NCBI RefSeq assembly: GCF_023022965.1
Contig: NZ_CP095462.1
Coordinates: 1,860,001 to 1,924,000 of the forward strand
Origin: Ectobacillus sp. JY-23
Lineage (GTDB): Bacteria > Bacillota > Bacilli > Bacillales > Bacillaceae_G
Length of the DNA: 64,000 nucleotides
Direction: 5' to 3'
In this document: in pieces, positions 38,250 to 47,116 of the stretch
Layout: every line of letters begins with the position of its first letter
Numbering within the stretch: position 1 is the stretch's first letter
Position numbers and translations under genes: made by a program
Notes under the pieces: model-generated
Told to the model about the DNA's origin: nothing
Database searches by the model: none
What the model saw: only the letters and a program-made list of their open reading frames with translations

Positions 38250-38557
38250 TATTCTGTCTTACCCGTATAATACGACATGCCACCAATCATATTGATTGCT
38301 TTATATCCCTGTTCTTGCATATACATGCACACATGCTCGCTTCGTACACCTGCTTTACAAATAAAAATGTACGCATCCTCTTTATTAAAATAGTCTAATT
38401 TATTAGGTATATCTCCCATTTTAATGTGAGTGGCTTCAGGAATCTTACCATAAAATGCGATTTCGTCATCTTCCCTTACATCAACTAGATGCAATGTTTC
38501 TCCTTGCTCCAGCCTTGCTTGCACTTCTTCCGGTGTAATTGTTTGAACCTCGTGCAT
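38249..38557 (-). CDS. ytwF: Single-domain rhodanese YtwF
   Basis: A 102-residue rhodanese (thiosulfate or other sulfur transfer) with the catalytic Cys in FICKAGVRSEHV (about residue 67; CxxGxR loop). Cytosolic. Carries sulfur as a persulfide; partner unknown. GGGGCTG sequence before the ATG is its RBS. Alone on its transcript, between the spore cluster and repeat copy D. Confidence 0.92.
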   Translation of the reverse strand: MHEVQTITPEEVQARLEQGETLHLVDVREDDEIAFYGKIPEATHIKMGDIPNKLDYFNKEDAYIFICKAGVRSEHVCMYMQEQGYKAINMIGGMSYYTGKTE

Positions 38558-38647
38558 TTTTTCAGCCCCCTTTCCATACTGTTATCATTCTAGCAACGCA
38601 TCGAACTGAAAGCAAAATATATACATGCAAACAATGTTCTTTTTAAT

Positions 38648-38789
38648 GGCTCTGTTCAAGTTCATTGTTAATTTCCGTCAGCGCTATGCGCCTGCGTGAT
38701 ATCCCTCTGACTTGCTTTTCCCGCAGGAGTCTCACCCCTTCACTTCCATCAACAAGTGCCAATCATCAACAGCAGGCTTTAATACAGCC
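38648..38789 (+). repeat. Interspersed element, copy D
   Basis: Begins GGCTCTGTTCAAG and ends GGCTTTAATACAGCC; internal CCGCAGGAGTCTCACC and TCAACAAGTGCCAATC. Same orientation as copies A and B. It fills much of the gap 38558-38967; the remainder (38790-38967) is the AT-rich upstream region of the secreted protein gene, with no recognised motif. Confidence 0.78.
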
Positions 38790-38967
38790 TTCTTAATAAA
38801 CGGCATGTAGTTGCGTGAGAGTCCACCAAAAGCACCTGGTAGTTCTTATTTGCGTTCACATGTTTAATATATTTTCTTTGGAAAAACATACTAAATTCAC
38901 AAAGAAAACACAAAAAAAGGGCAAACTGTTTACAGCAACACCATCTGATCAGTTTAGGAGTGATGAT

Positions 38968-39561
38968 ATGAAGTGGAAATTGGCACTGGCTTCACTGGTA
39001 ACAACCGCTGTGGTCGGAGGAACAATGGTATCTGCCGCTACACCAGAGCAACAAGATACATTGCAAAAGCTAGAAGCGCAGGAAAAAGCACTGCACAAGC
39101 AGTTGCATGAGCAACGTGACGCGAAACGCAAGCAATGGATTGAACAATCCAATTTAACAGCAGAAGAAAAGGCAAAATTGAATGCTTTACACGAAAAGAT
39201 GCAGGCCCTGCATGAAAAGAAACATGCTTTGCGTGAACAGATTGACAGCACAACGGAAGAAGCAAAAAAAGCGCAGTTACAAACACAGTTACAATCTTTG
39301 CATGATGAGATGAAGGCGCAGCACAACGAAATGCGTACCATTATTAAGCCGTTGAAGGAAAAGGTAAAAGGAGAAAAGCAAAAGATGCGCAAGCAAGACA
39401 AGTTTGGTGCGCACCACGAACTACGTGATTTATATCGTCAGAAAAAAGAGCTGCAGCAATCTGATACAGAAGAAGATGCTGCGAAGTTAATTGAAATTGA
39501 AAAGCAAATTATTGTGAAGCAGCAAGAGCTTTTGGATAAAGCGAAAGAAAATACAAACTAA
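38968..39561 (+). CDS. Secreted coiled-coil protein
   Basis: A 197-residue protein with a Sec signal peptide (MKWKLALASLVTTAVVGGTMVSAA, cleavage expected near VSAA-TPEQ) and a mature part that is nearly all charged helix (repeated EKxxxLHxxM...). It has no Cys or lipobox, so it is probably released or wall-associated. Layout resembles Spy/LTXXQ-like periplasmic chaperones, but this motif is not clearly present, so I leave the family open. TAGGAGTGATGAT precedes the ATG at 38968; an upstream in-frame extension is not needed. Confidence 0.85.
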   Translation: MKWKLALASLVTTAVVGGTMVSAATPEQQDTLQKLEAQEKALHKQLHEQRDAKRKQWIEQSNLTAEEKAKLNALHEKMQALHEKKHALREQIDSTTEEAKKAQLQTQLQSLHDEMKAQHNEMRTIIKPLKEKVKGEKQKMRKQDKFGAHHELRDLYRQKKELQQSDTEEDAAKLIEIEKQIIVKQQELLDKAKENTN

Positions 39562-39568
39562 CAAAGAT

Positions 39569-39594
39569 CGCGACCAGATTCGGTCGCGCTTTTT
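39569..39594 (+). terminator. Intrinsic terminator after the secreted protein gene
   Basis: CGCGACC / GGTCGCG stem followed by CTTTTTCTT. Confidence 0.88.
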
Positions 39595-39595
39595 C

Positions 39596-39700
39596 TTATT
39601 GCTCTTTGTTTTTCTTTTGACCTTGACGCTGCTTCCCTTCAGAAGCTTCAGTAAAGTTTGGTTGTTTTTGCCCTGCGTTGTTGCTTCTTCCTTTGCTCAT
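39596..39700 (-). CDS. Very small basic hydrophilic protein (spore-type?)
   Basis: A 34-residue protein MSKGRSNNAGQKQPNFTEAS...KKNKEQ. AAAGGAGGAATGATG lies before the ATG at 39700, a strong RBS with good spacing. Gln, Asn and Lys dominate, as in minor small acid-soluble spore proteins, but I cannot match it to a named Ssp family. It sits between the secreted protein terminator and leuS. Confidence 0.65.
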   Translation of the reverse strand: MSKGRSNNAGQKQPNFTEASEGKQRQGQKKNKEQ

Positions 39701-39749
39701 CATCATTCCTCCTTTTCGTAACGTCATCTTATTTTGCACCAAGCAAAAG

Positions 39750-39777
39750 AAAAAAATCGGTCCTAAGACCGATTTTT
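39750..39777 (-). terminator. Intrinsic terminator after leuS
   Basis: AAAAATCGGTC / GACCGATTTTT stem with a 4-nt loop and a T-run on the minus strand, at the leuS stop. Confidence 0.9.
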
Positions 39778-42190
39778 AGTTTGCTACGATATTAACAAGC
39801 TTACCAGGTACAGCAACAATTTTCCGTACTGTTTTACCTTCAATTTGCGCATTCACTTGTGCATCAGCTAGCGCCAATTGTTCCATTTGCTCTCTTGTTG
39901 CGTCTTTTGCGACTAGCAATTTTGCTTTCACTTTGCCGTTGATTTGGACAACAATTTCAATCTCGTCTTCCACAAGCTTAGATTCATCAAATGTTGGCCA
40001 TGCTTCATACGTAATAGTCTCACTGTGACCAAGCTTGCTCCATAACTCTTCCGCAACGTGCGGTGCAATTGGAGACAATAGCTTTACAAAGCCTTCTACA
40101 TATTCAACCGGTAGGACCTCTGCCTTATATGCATCATTGATAAATACCATCATTTGTGAAATAGCTGTATTAAAACGGATGCCTTCATAATCTTCCGTTA
40201 CCTTTTTCACCGTTTGATGATATACCTTATCCAAGGCTTTATTAGATTCTTGTTTAATTTTATCACTTAATTCGCCATTTTCTTGTACAAATAAGCGCCA
40301 TACACGGTCTAAGAAGCGACGTGCGCCGTCAAGACCTGTTTCAGACCAAGCGATAGAGGCTTCAAGCGGCCCCATGAACATTTCATATAGACGAAGCGTA
40401 TCTGCACCATGGCTTGCTACAATATCGTCAGGATTTACAACGTTTCCTTTGGATTTACTCATTTTTTCGTTATTGGAGCCTAAAATCATACCTTGGTTGA
40501 ATAATTTTTGGAATGGCTCCTTCGTCGGTACCACACCTAAGTCGTACAAAAACTTATGCCAGAAGCGAGCGTACAATAAGTGAAGTACCGCATGCTCAGC
40601 GCCGCCGATATAAATATCAACTGGCAGCCATTGCTTTAACTTTTCAGGATCAGCAAGCTGTTCGTTGTTGTGCGGGTCGATATAACGCAAGTAGTACCAG
40701 CAGCTTCCGCCCCATTGCGGCATTGTATTTGTTTCACGGCGACCTTTTTTACCAGTTATCGGATCTACTACATTCACCCATTCTGCCACGTTAGCAAGTG
40801 GTGATTCGCCTGTACCAGAAGGACGAATATCATCCGTTTGCGGCAGTACTAATGGAAGCTCCTCTTCTGGTACGGCGGTCATCGTACCGTCTTCCCAATG
40901 AATGACAGGAATTGGCTCACCCCAGTAACGCTGACGGCTAAACAACCAGTCACGTAGACGGTACGTTACCTTTTTCTCACCCATTTTATTTGCTTCTAGC
41001 CAAGTAATGATGTTTGTAATAGCTTCTTCCTTGTTCAAGCCGTTTAAGAAGTCGGAATTTATATGTTCACCATCGCCTGTATAAGGCTCTTTTGTAACGT
41101 CTCCCCCTGCAACAACCTCTTTAATCGGCAAATTAAACTTTTTCGCAAACTCATAATCTCGCTCATCATGTGCTGGTACTGCCATAATGGCACCAGTGCC
41201 GTAGCTTGCAAGTACATAATCGGCGATCCAAATTGGCATTCTTGCGCCGTTCACCGGATTAATGGCATAAGCCCCTGTGAAAACGCCTGTTTTATCCTTC
41301 GCCAAGTCTGTACGCTCTAAATCACTTTTCGTTTTTACTTGATCTAAATATGCCTGCACTGCCTCTTTTTGCTCTGGTGTTGTAATTTTTTCAACCAGCG
41401 CATGCTCAGGTGCCAATACAGAATACGTTGCACCGAACAATGTATCAGGACGTGTTGTAAACACCGTATATTTCTCATCGGTACCATCTACCTGAAAGTG
41501 GACTTCAGCGCCTTCAGAACGGCCAATCCAGTTACGTTGCATTTCCTTCAAGCTTTCCGGCCAATCCAGCTCTTCCAAATCTTCCAATAAACGATCCGCG
41601 TACGCTGTAATCTTCAATACCCACTGCTTCATCGGACGGCGTTCTACCGGGTGACCGCCACGCTCGCTCTTGCCATCAATAACTTCTTCGTTCGCCAATA
41701 CAGTGCCAAGTGCCGGACACCAGTTTACTGCTACCTCGTCAACGTAAGCTAAGCCTTTTTCGTATAATTTCAAGAAAATCCATTGTGTCCACTTATAATA
41801 ATTTGGATCTGTCGTATTTACCTCGCGATCCCAGTCATAGGAAAATCCAAGTGCTTTGATTTGATTGCGGAATGTATTGATGTTTTTCTCTGTGAATTCC
41901 GCAGGATCGTTTCCTGTATCCAGTGCGTATTGCTCTGCAGGAAGACCAAATGCGTCCCATCCCATCGGGTGAAGCACATTATAGCCCTGCATGCGCTTCA
42001 TACGAGAAAGAATGTCCGTAGCTGTATATCCTTCTGGATGTCCTACATGAAGACCGGCACCCGATGGATATGGAAACATATCCAACGCGTAAAACTTAGG
42101 TTTGTCAGTATCTTCAGTCGTACGGAAGGTTTTATTTTCTTCCCAGTACGCCTGCCATTTCTTCTCAATTTCATTATGATTGTAGCTCAT
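39776..42190 (-). CDS. leuS: Leucyl-tRNA synthetase
   Basis: Class Ia synthetase of 804 residues. HIGH motif as HVGH in [17 protein letters not shown] (about residues 40-56), an editing CP1 domain in the middle with [12 protein letters not shown] (amino-acid discrimination), KMSKS at about residue 576 and an anticodon-binding C-terminus. A GGAGG-type RBS lies before the ATG. Controlled by the leucine T-box leader just upstream. Single gene. Confidence 0.98.
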   Translation of the reverse strand: MSYNHNEIEKKWQAYWEENKTFRTTEDTDKPKFYALDMFPYPSGAGLHVGHPEGYTATDILSRMKRMQGYNVLHPMGWDAFGLPAEQYALDTGNDPAEFTEKNINTFRNQIKALGFSYDWDREVNTTDPNYYKWTQWIFLKLYEKGLAYVDEVAVNWCPALGTVLANEEVIDGKSERGGHPVERRPMKQWVLKITAYADRLLEDLEELDWPESLKEMQRNWIGRSEGAEVHFQVDGTDEKYTVFTTRPDTLFGATYSVLAPEHALVEKITTPEQKEAVQAYLDQVKTKSDLERTDLAKDKTGVFTGAYAINPVNGARMPIWIADYVLASYGTGAIMAVPAHDERDYEFAKKFNLPIKEVVAGGDVTKEPYTGDGEHINSDFLNGLNKEEAITNIITWLEANKMGEKKVTYRLRDWLFSRQRYWGEPIPVIHWEDGTMTAVPEEELPLVLPQTDDIRPSGTGESPLANVAEWVNVVDPITGKKGRRETNTMPQWGGSCWYYLRYIDPHNNEQLADPEKLKQWLPVDIYIGGAEHAVLHLLYARFWHKFLYDLGVVPTKEPFQKLFNQGMILGSNNEKMSKSKGNVVNPDDIVASHGADTLRLYEMFMGPLEASIAWSETGLDGARRFLDRVWRLFVQENGELSDKIKQESNKALDKVYHQTVKKVTEDYEGIRFNTAISQMMVFINDAYKAEVLPVEYVEGFVKLLSPIAPHVAEELWSKLGHSETITYEAWPTFDESKLVEDEIEIVVQINGKVKAKLLVAKDATREQMEQLALADAQVNAQIEGKTVRKIVAVPGKLVNIVAN

Positions 42191-42227
42191 AAAATACCCT
42201 CCAATTCATCTATTTCTCCGCAAAAAT

Positions 42228-42475
42228 ACAAAAAACCCCTCATCCCAAAAAGGGACGAGAGGTTATAAATTCCCGCGGTACCACCCTAGTTAGTGCCCAA
42301 AGACACTCGCTCAAGTCCGTAACGTGGACGAAGCGGCAATCACTACTATTATTCACGATTGCAACTCCAAGGCGAGTTCACAATGAAATCCGGATTGACT
42401 TCCACCACACGTCAACTCTCTGAGCCGGCTCAACCTGTTACTACTCCTTGTCACTGTCATTGCGTATTTGCTTAC
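42228..42475 (-). ncRNA. T-box leader of leuS
   Basis: On the minus strand: Stem I with GACGTGTGGTGGAAGTC-type sequence, specifier GAACTCGCC with CTC (Leu) at 42374-42376, T-box core CTAGGGTGGTACCGCG at 42274-42289 and a terminator with T-run at 42229-42264. The specifier matches the downstream gene. Senses uncharged tRNA-Leu. Confidence 0.96.
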
Positions 42476-42480
42476 AGTCT

Positions 42481-42509
42481 ATTCTAAAACATGTTCTTCG
42501 CCACGTCAA
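42481..42509 (-). promoter_or_regulatory. SigA-type promoter of leuS
   Basis: TTGACG (42504-42509) and TAGAAT (42481-42486) on the minus strand with a 17-bp spacer. It overlaps the last codons of yttB. Confidence 0.7.
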
Positions 42510-43690
42510 ACTGCTATTTTTTCTTCTGCTTGCTTTGCTTTTAACTTATGATCATATAGACTGGCTGCAGCCATTGCTACCAACAGCATTACCATTAATA
42601 CCATAAACAATACTTGAATATTGTATAAATCGACAATTAGCCCGCCAAGCCACGGACCAAGCATCCGCCCACCCGTTGCCGCACTATTTACGACACCTTG
42701 ATAAAAGCCGATTTTCCCTTCAGGTGCCAATTCATTGGCAATTGTTGGAACAGCTGGCCATACGAACATTTCACCAATCGTTAAAATGAGCATCCCTATC
42801 ATAAACATGCTAAACTGTTCTGCCTGTCCGACAACGAGAAATGAAACAATAAAAATAGACGTACCAATTAAAATTTGTTGTTTTAAAGAACGGTTAAATC
42901 TTCGGATAAATGCTGTTACAACTGGTTGTGCTAATACGATTAGCGCTCCGTTCACCGTCCACAATAAGCTGTATGAACGCAAACTAATATCTAAATCCTG
43001 CATATGCGCGGAAATGGTAACCTGCCATTGTACATAAGCAATCCAGCAAATCGCATACGCAACGCACATCACCAATAACGCCTGCAAGGAAGACGTCAGC
43101 TTCCAGGATCCTTTTTCTACTTTTTTCTCAACCTTATCTACAGTGACTTGCATATCTTTAAAACCGATCAAAGCAATGATAAAGAATACAAAATACAGTG
43201 TTAGATTGGCTAAAAATATATAGTCAATACGGAAGGAAGCAACTAAGCCGCCTAGTGCCGATCCAACTGCAACGCCTACGTTTTGTCCGATATACATCGC
43301 ATTAAACGCTCTTCGGCCACCTTCCGGCCAAACAGCCCCCACCATCGCATACATAGATGGAAACACCATACCTGACCCTAATCCAATCATTCCGAGCCAT
43401 ACTACATAAAGCGGCCAATCGTGGAAAAAAACAAGACCCGTCACCGCTGATAAAGTAATTACAATACCGCTCAAGATGGATTTGTAGCCGCCCATTTTAT
43501 CAAACATAATGCCGCCGACAAGGTTCCCAATCACACCTGCAAGCGAGTTAATCAACAGGGCCATTCCCGCTACTGATAACGATTTACCAAGATGATTATG
43601 AATATAGATAGTGTTAAAAGGCCATAAAAAAGAAGATCCTGTCACATTAATAATCATAGCAATGACCAATAGCCATACTTTTCGAGGCAT
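42506..43690 (-). CDS. yttB: MFS efflux-type transporter YttB
   Basis: A 394-residue, 12-helix membrane protein with the MFS loop GGIMFDKMGGYKS between helices 2 and 3. It matches the YttB/drug:H+ antiporter group; substrate unknown. AAGGAGGGAGAAGC lies before the ATG. Its gene has no terminator of its own before leuS; transcripts can run into the T-box leader, where termination would occur. Its 284-nt upstream gap contains array 2. Confidence 0.88.
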   Translation of the reverse strand: MPRKVWLLVIAMIINVTGSSFLWPFNTIYIHNHLGKSLSVAGMALLINSLAGVIGNLVGGIMFDKMGGYKSILSGIVITLSAVTGLVFFHDWPLYVVWLGMIGLGSGMVFPSMYAMVGAVWPEGGRRAFNAMYIGQNVGVAVGSALGGLVASFRIDYIFLANLTLYFVFFIIALIGFKDMQVTVDKVEKKVEKGSWKLTSSLQALLVMCVAYAICWIAYVQWQVTISAHMQDLDISLRSYSLLWTVNGALIVLAQPVVTAFIRRFNRSLKQQILIGTSIFIVSFLVVGQAEQFSMFMIGMLILTIGEMFVWPAVPTIANELAPEGKIGFYQGVVNSAATGGRMLGPWLGGLIVDLYNIQVLFMVLMVMLLVAMAAASLYDHKLKAKQAEEKIAV

Positions 43691-43856
43691 GCTTCTCCCT
43701 CCTTTTTCATAGAATCGTCCGAATGCAACATTACGATTGTATGCCTTTTATAGAAGGTTGACAACAGATTTGCCCTTTAAAAAACAATTGTGAATTTCAG
43801 TATATTTCGGGCTTTTAATCCCTTTAAAACCTATGTAATTACAACGTTTTACACTC

Positions 43857-43940
43857 TTTATTGGCTGAATTTGCACCTCTATCGGCCGATTCTTCACCTC
43901 TATCGGTCAATTCTGCATTCCTATCGGCCGATTCCGTTCT
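43857..43940. repeat. Four-unit tandem array, 21-bp period (array 2)
   Basis: Units start at 43857, 43878, 43899 and 43920, all exactly 21 bp apart, with the same core CTATCGGCCGATTC as array 1 at 18403. Placed between the terminator of the small gene 43975-44118 and the yttB start. The 7-residue repeats seen in translation (LSADSxx) result from the period and do not indicate a gene. Confidence 0.92.
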
Positions 43941-43949
43941 CCGAGCAAT

Positions 43950-43975
43950 AAAAAACCTCGCTTACGCGAGGTCTT
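43950..43975 (-). terminator. Intrinsic terminator after the 47-residue gene
   Basis: CCTCGC / GCGAGG stem with a 4-nt loop and TTTTTATTG tail on the minus strand. Confidence 0.85.
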
Positions 43976-44118
43976 TATTGCTTGGATTTTTGTGGTTGTC
44001 CTTTTTTACGATTCTTTTGCTTTGCTTGTACAACCGGATCTAATTCGTTAGAGAATTCCTGGTTGTGACCGTTTTGTGTTTTTTGCTCAGGATTATTCAT
44101 ATCAGAACGCTTTGCCAT
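43975..44118 (-). CDS. Small hydrophilic protein (possible spore protein)
   Basis: A 47-residue protein MAKRSDMNNPEQKTQNGHNQ...KKGQPQKSKQ, rich in Gln, Asn and Lys. CTAAGGAGCTGATAAAT lies before the ATG at 44118. Composition resembles minor small acid-soluble spore proteins; I cannot name a family. It starts 13 nt after ytzC ends and likely shares its transcript. Confidence 0.7.
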   Translation of the reverse strand: MAKRSDMNNPEQKTQNGHNQEFSNELDPVVQAKQKNRKKGQPQKSKQ

Positions 44119-44131
44119 ATTTATCAGCTCC

Positions 44132-44395
44132 TTAGTGTGGTGTTGTAATCATTTGATGCTGTAAATGACGCATTTGCGCAAGTGTCCGGTCGATGCGCTC
44201 ACGCTGCTCCGCGTTGGCATTGTCCATCATTTTTTCCAGCGCCATTACTGCTTGTTCAAGCTGAAGCTGCGCGTCCGAATACTCCATGTCATTGTAATGC
44301 TCTTGTCTCATACCAAGCTCTAACTGCTCGTGCCCATATTTCATGGCTTCTTCAGCCTCATGGATACATTGGTCTAATGAGTATCGATCTGTCAT
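44132..44395 (-). CDS. ytzC: DUF2524 protein YtzC
   Basis: An 87-residue helical protein (MTDRYSLDQCIHEAEEAMKYGHEQLELG...) of the YtzC/DUF2524 family, function unknown. GGAGGGTG precedes the ATG. Divergent from ytqA, as in B. subtilis. Confidence 0.88.
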   Translation of the reverse strand: MTDRYSLDQCIHEAEEAMKYGHEQLELGMRQEHYNDMEYSDAQLQLEQAVMALEKMMDNANAEQRERIDRTLAQMRHLQHQMITTPH

Positions 44396-44512
44396 CTTTC
44401 ACCCTCCTCACTATTGTTGCTTCACTTTATTTTCCCCAACAATGCAAACTCTATGAGCGAATGCTATAATGGAATATGTTTTTGCTTTCCATACAGAATA
44501 GGGAGGAAACCG

Positions 44513-45466
44513 ATGCAAAATCTATTTCCGTTTTCGAACGACAATAAACGTTATCATACATGGAATTATCATCTGCGCAAGCAATTCGGCACAAAGGTGT
44601 TCAAGGTCTCTCTCGATGCAGGGTTTGATTGTCCAAACCGCGATGGAACAGTGGCATTTGGTGGCTGTACCTTTTGCAGCGCTGCTGGATCTGGGGATTT
44701 TGCTGGAAGCCGGACGGAGGATGTTATCACACAATTTCATAACATTAAAACAAAAATGCATACAAAATGGAAAAACGGCAAATACATGGCGTATTTTCAA
44801 GCCTTCACTAATACCCATGCCCCGGTTGAAGTATTAAAACAAACCTTTGAACCAGTTTTGGCGCAAGAAGGCGTTGTCGGTATTTCCATCGCAACCCGTC
44901 CGGATTGCCTACCTGACGATGTGGTGAAATATTTGGCCGATTTAAACAAACGAACATACTTGTGGGTAGAACTCGGGTTACAAACTGTTCATGAACGCAC
45001 CGCACTTTTAATCAACCGTGCTCATGACTACCAAACATATATAGAAGGTGTAGATAAACTCCGCAAACACAACATTCGTGTGTGCTCTCACATTATCAAT
45101 GGCCTTCCGCTTGAAACATATGACATGATGATGGAAACAGCACATGAAGTTGCAAAATTAGATATTCAAGGAATTAAAATTCATCTGTTACACCTGTTAA
45201 AGGGCACGCCGATGGTAAAGCAATATGAAAAAGGTTTGCTTAACTTTCTATCGCTAGAAGAGTATGTTGCTCTTGTTGTGGATCAGTTGGAAGTGATACC
45301 GCCTGATGTGATTGTACATCGCATTACTGGTGACGGCCCGCCTGAGTTAATGATTGGTCCTATGTGGAGCATGAACAAATGGAATGTATTAAACAGCATT
45401 GATGCGGAGTTTGCGCGCCGTGACAGCTGGCAAGGTAAGTTTGTAGAAGGGATGGTAAAGGGATGA
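44513..45466 (+). CDS. ytqA: Radical SAM protein YtqA
   Basis: A 317-residue radical-SAM enzyme of the TIGR01212 type. The iron-sulfur cluster Cys set is in FDCPNRDGTVAFGGCTFCS (about residues 37-55), an unusual long first spacing typical of this group, followed by a TIM-barrel (SIATRPDCLPDD, WVELGLQTVHE). Substrate unknown; members pair with the methyltransferase YtqB. GGGAGGAAACCG sets the ATG at 44513. Overlaps ytqB by 4 nt (ATGA). Confidence 0.93.
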   Translation: MQNLFPFSNDNKRYHTWNYHLRKQFGTKVFKVSLDAGFDCPNRDGTVAFGGCTFCSAAGSGDFAGSRTEDVITQFHNIKTKMHTKWKNGKYMAYFQAFTNTHAPVEVLKQTFEPVLAQEGVVGISIATRPDCLPDDVVKYLADLNKRTYLWVELGLQTVHERTALLINRAHDYQTYIEGVDKLRKHNIRVCSHIINGLPLETYDMMMETAHEVAKLDIQGIKIHLLHLLKGTPMVKQYEKGLLNFLSLEEYVALVVDQLEVIPPDVIVHRITGDGPPELMIGPMWSMNKWNVLNSIDAEFARRDSWQGKFVEGMVKG

Positions 45467-46035
45467 AGCTGGATCGTATTTTACCGTTTGCGCGGTTGCT
45501 GCTTGAAAAAGCCGTGCACCCAGGTGATTATGCAGTGGATGCCACAATGGGAAACGGTCATGACACCTGTTTTTTAGCAAATATAGTAGGACCCGACGGA
45601 AAAGTATTTGCATTTGATATTCAAGAAGAAGCATTAGAGCAAACAAAAAAGCGCTTATCAGAGCACAATTTGATGGATCGTGCCATTTTATTTCACAGCA
45701 GTCATGATCAGTTGCTTGATGCATTGCCTGCCGATGCGAACGGTCGTGTAACTGGTGCTGTTTTTAACCTTGGCTACTTGCCGGGCGGCGATAAACATAT
45801 TGTAACAAAGCCGAATTCTACAATTGCGGCTATTCGGCAATTGCTACAGGTGATGGCGCCGGAGGGAATCATTGTTCTCGTCATTTATCACGGCCATCCG
45901 GAAGGGCAAATTGAACGAGATGAAGTGATTCAGTTTGCGATGTCTCTTGACCAAAAAAAGGCGCATGTGCTGCGTTACGAATTTATTAACCAGGCCAGTC
46001 ATCCACCTTTTATTATTGCGATAGAAAAGCGATAA
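45463..46035 (+). CDS. ytqB: Class I SAM-dependent methyltransferase YtqB
   Basis: A 190-residue Rossmann-fold methyltransferase. SAM motif VDATMGNGHDTCFLA (about residues 23-37), then FAFDIQEEAL and NLGYLPGGD (motif IV). Its ATG overlaps the ytqA stop, so the two proteins are made together; some homologues are described as rRNA or tRNA methylases, but the target here is not established. Confidence 0.92.
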   Translation: MKLDRILPFARLLLEKAVHPGDYAVDATMGNGHDTCFLANIVGPDGKVFAFDIQEEALEQTKKRLSEHNLMDRAILFHSSHDQLLDALPADANGRVTGAVFNLGYLPGGDKHIVTKPNSTIAAIRQLLQVMAPEGIIVLVIYHGHPEGQIERDEVIQFAMSLDQKKAHVLRYEFINQASHPPFIIAIEKR

Positions 46036-46059
46036 GGTCCGGGATATCCTGGACCTTAT
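46032..46059. terminator. Terminator-like hairpin (ytqB / ytpB)
   Basis: ATAAGGTCC / GGACCTTAT arms between convergent genes, both stops inside or next to the stem; weak T-tract on either side. Confidence 0.6.
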
Positions 46060-47111
46060 GCGCGTTTTCGATACAGTTTTCCGTTCATGTAAAAGAAATA
46101 CGAGGTAAGACCGCCATATTTTACAATTTGCTTTGCCATTCTCTTCATATCCTTTTGCTCATGTACTTTTTGGTCGGAAAGATATACACCAAGAAGACCG
46201 CGGGCAATGAGGCGATGAAACTTTGCATGCGGCAGTTGCTTCGTACTGCGATCAGTTTCCGTTACAAAATGCTTAAGTCTCTTCAATATCTCTTCCCGAC
46301 TTTCATAATAGCTGCAAAAATTTAGATCTCCGCCCTGCTTGTCTTCTTCTTGATCAATAAAGTAGTCGAGCAAGATATGCAGCCCTTGCAGGTACGGAAA
46401 ATATCCTTGTTTAATTGCACAGATATCTTCATCACTCAAGTGTTCATGAAATGCATACGCCACTAGACAAAAAATACCAAGCGTAGAGCCGGCGCAAGCC
46501 GAAAATTCGTACCACCGCATGTCCGGTAATTGCTCTTTATACAAAGCAAACCAATTCTGAAGCCGCTCCTCCCGTTCATGCACCGCCACATGCTTATGTA
46601 CCTGTAAATCACAATAATAAGAAGCAAGCTCCTGCAAATCTGTTGCAATTCTGTCATAGTGCTTCGTCTTCTGCAGGATACGTTGACATGTAGCAACTAA
46701 ATCATACAAATACTCTCCGTCATTTTGATCCGTACGATAGCGGTAATAATTGCTTTTTGAAGCCGAAGGAGTTAACGCATGCGCCATAGATTCATGTAAC
46801 GCGGCAAAATCATCCGGATCCAGCGATGTGCTCCTATCGCATAAATTATCCAAATAATCGCTAATTGTTTGATATGCGACTACAAATGTAATCACATCAC
46901 GGCGATGCGGACCGGCTAACAGTGCTAGAATACCACCGCCCTCACAGTGGAAGGTTTTGTGCTCAATACTGGCGAGTGCTTGCTTGCGAAGCTCTGGATT
47001 GGGAATAGCCTGGGCACGTTGACGCCAATATGATAATTCTTCATGCACAGCAGGCATCACTCGTTTATAAATACGAGCCATTAACGTCACAGAATTTTGT
47101 GGTACTTTCAT
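46056..47111 (-). CDS. ytpB: Tetraprenyl-beta-curcumene synthase YtpB
   Basis: A 351-residue DUF2600 enzyme. In B. subtilis YtpB cyclises tetraprenyl diphosphate to tetraprenyl-beta-curcumene, the precursor of membrane sesquarterpenes (sporulenes) found in spores. The acidic motif SDYLDNLCD (about residues 84-92) replaces the classic DDxxD, and DYFIDQEEDKQGGDLNF (about 250-266) is the second acidic region. AGAGGTGATAAAG precedes the ATG at 47111. It follows ytpA with a gap of 5 nt, forming ytpAB. Confidence 0.93.
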   Translation of the reverse strand: MKVPQNSVTLMARIYKRVMPAVHEELSYWRQRAQAIPNPELRKQALASIEHKTFHCEGGGILALLAGPHRRDVITFVVAYQTISDYLDNLCDRSTSLDPDDFAALHESMAHALTPSASKSNYYRYRTDQNDGEYLYDLVATCQRILQKTKHYDRIATDLQELASYYCDLQVHKHVAVHEREERLQNWFALYKEQLPDMRWYEFSACAGSTLGIFCLVAYAFHEHLSDEDICAIKQGYFPYLQGLHILLDYFIDQEEDKQGGDLNFCSYYESREEILKRLKHFVTETDRSTKQLPHAKFHRLIARGLLGVYLSDQKVHEQKDMKRMAKQIVKYGGLTSYFFYMNGKLYRKRA

Positions 47112-47116
47112 CTTTA

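Noticed and set aside
36969-38789. Composite transposon formed by repeat copies C and D
   Set aside because: No transposase and both copies are degenerate; only past involvement of the repeats can be suggested.
43861-44043. 60-codon frame with LSADSxx repeats
   Set aside because: The peptide repeat comes from the 21-bp DNA array; no RBS, and it runs over a terminator on the other strand.
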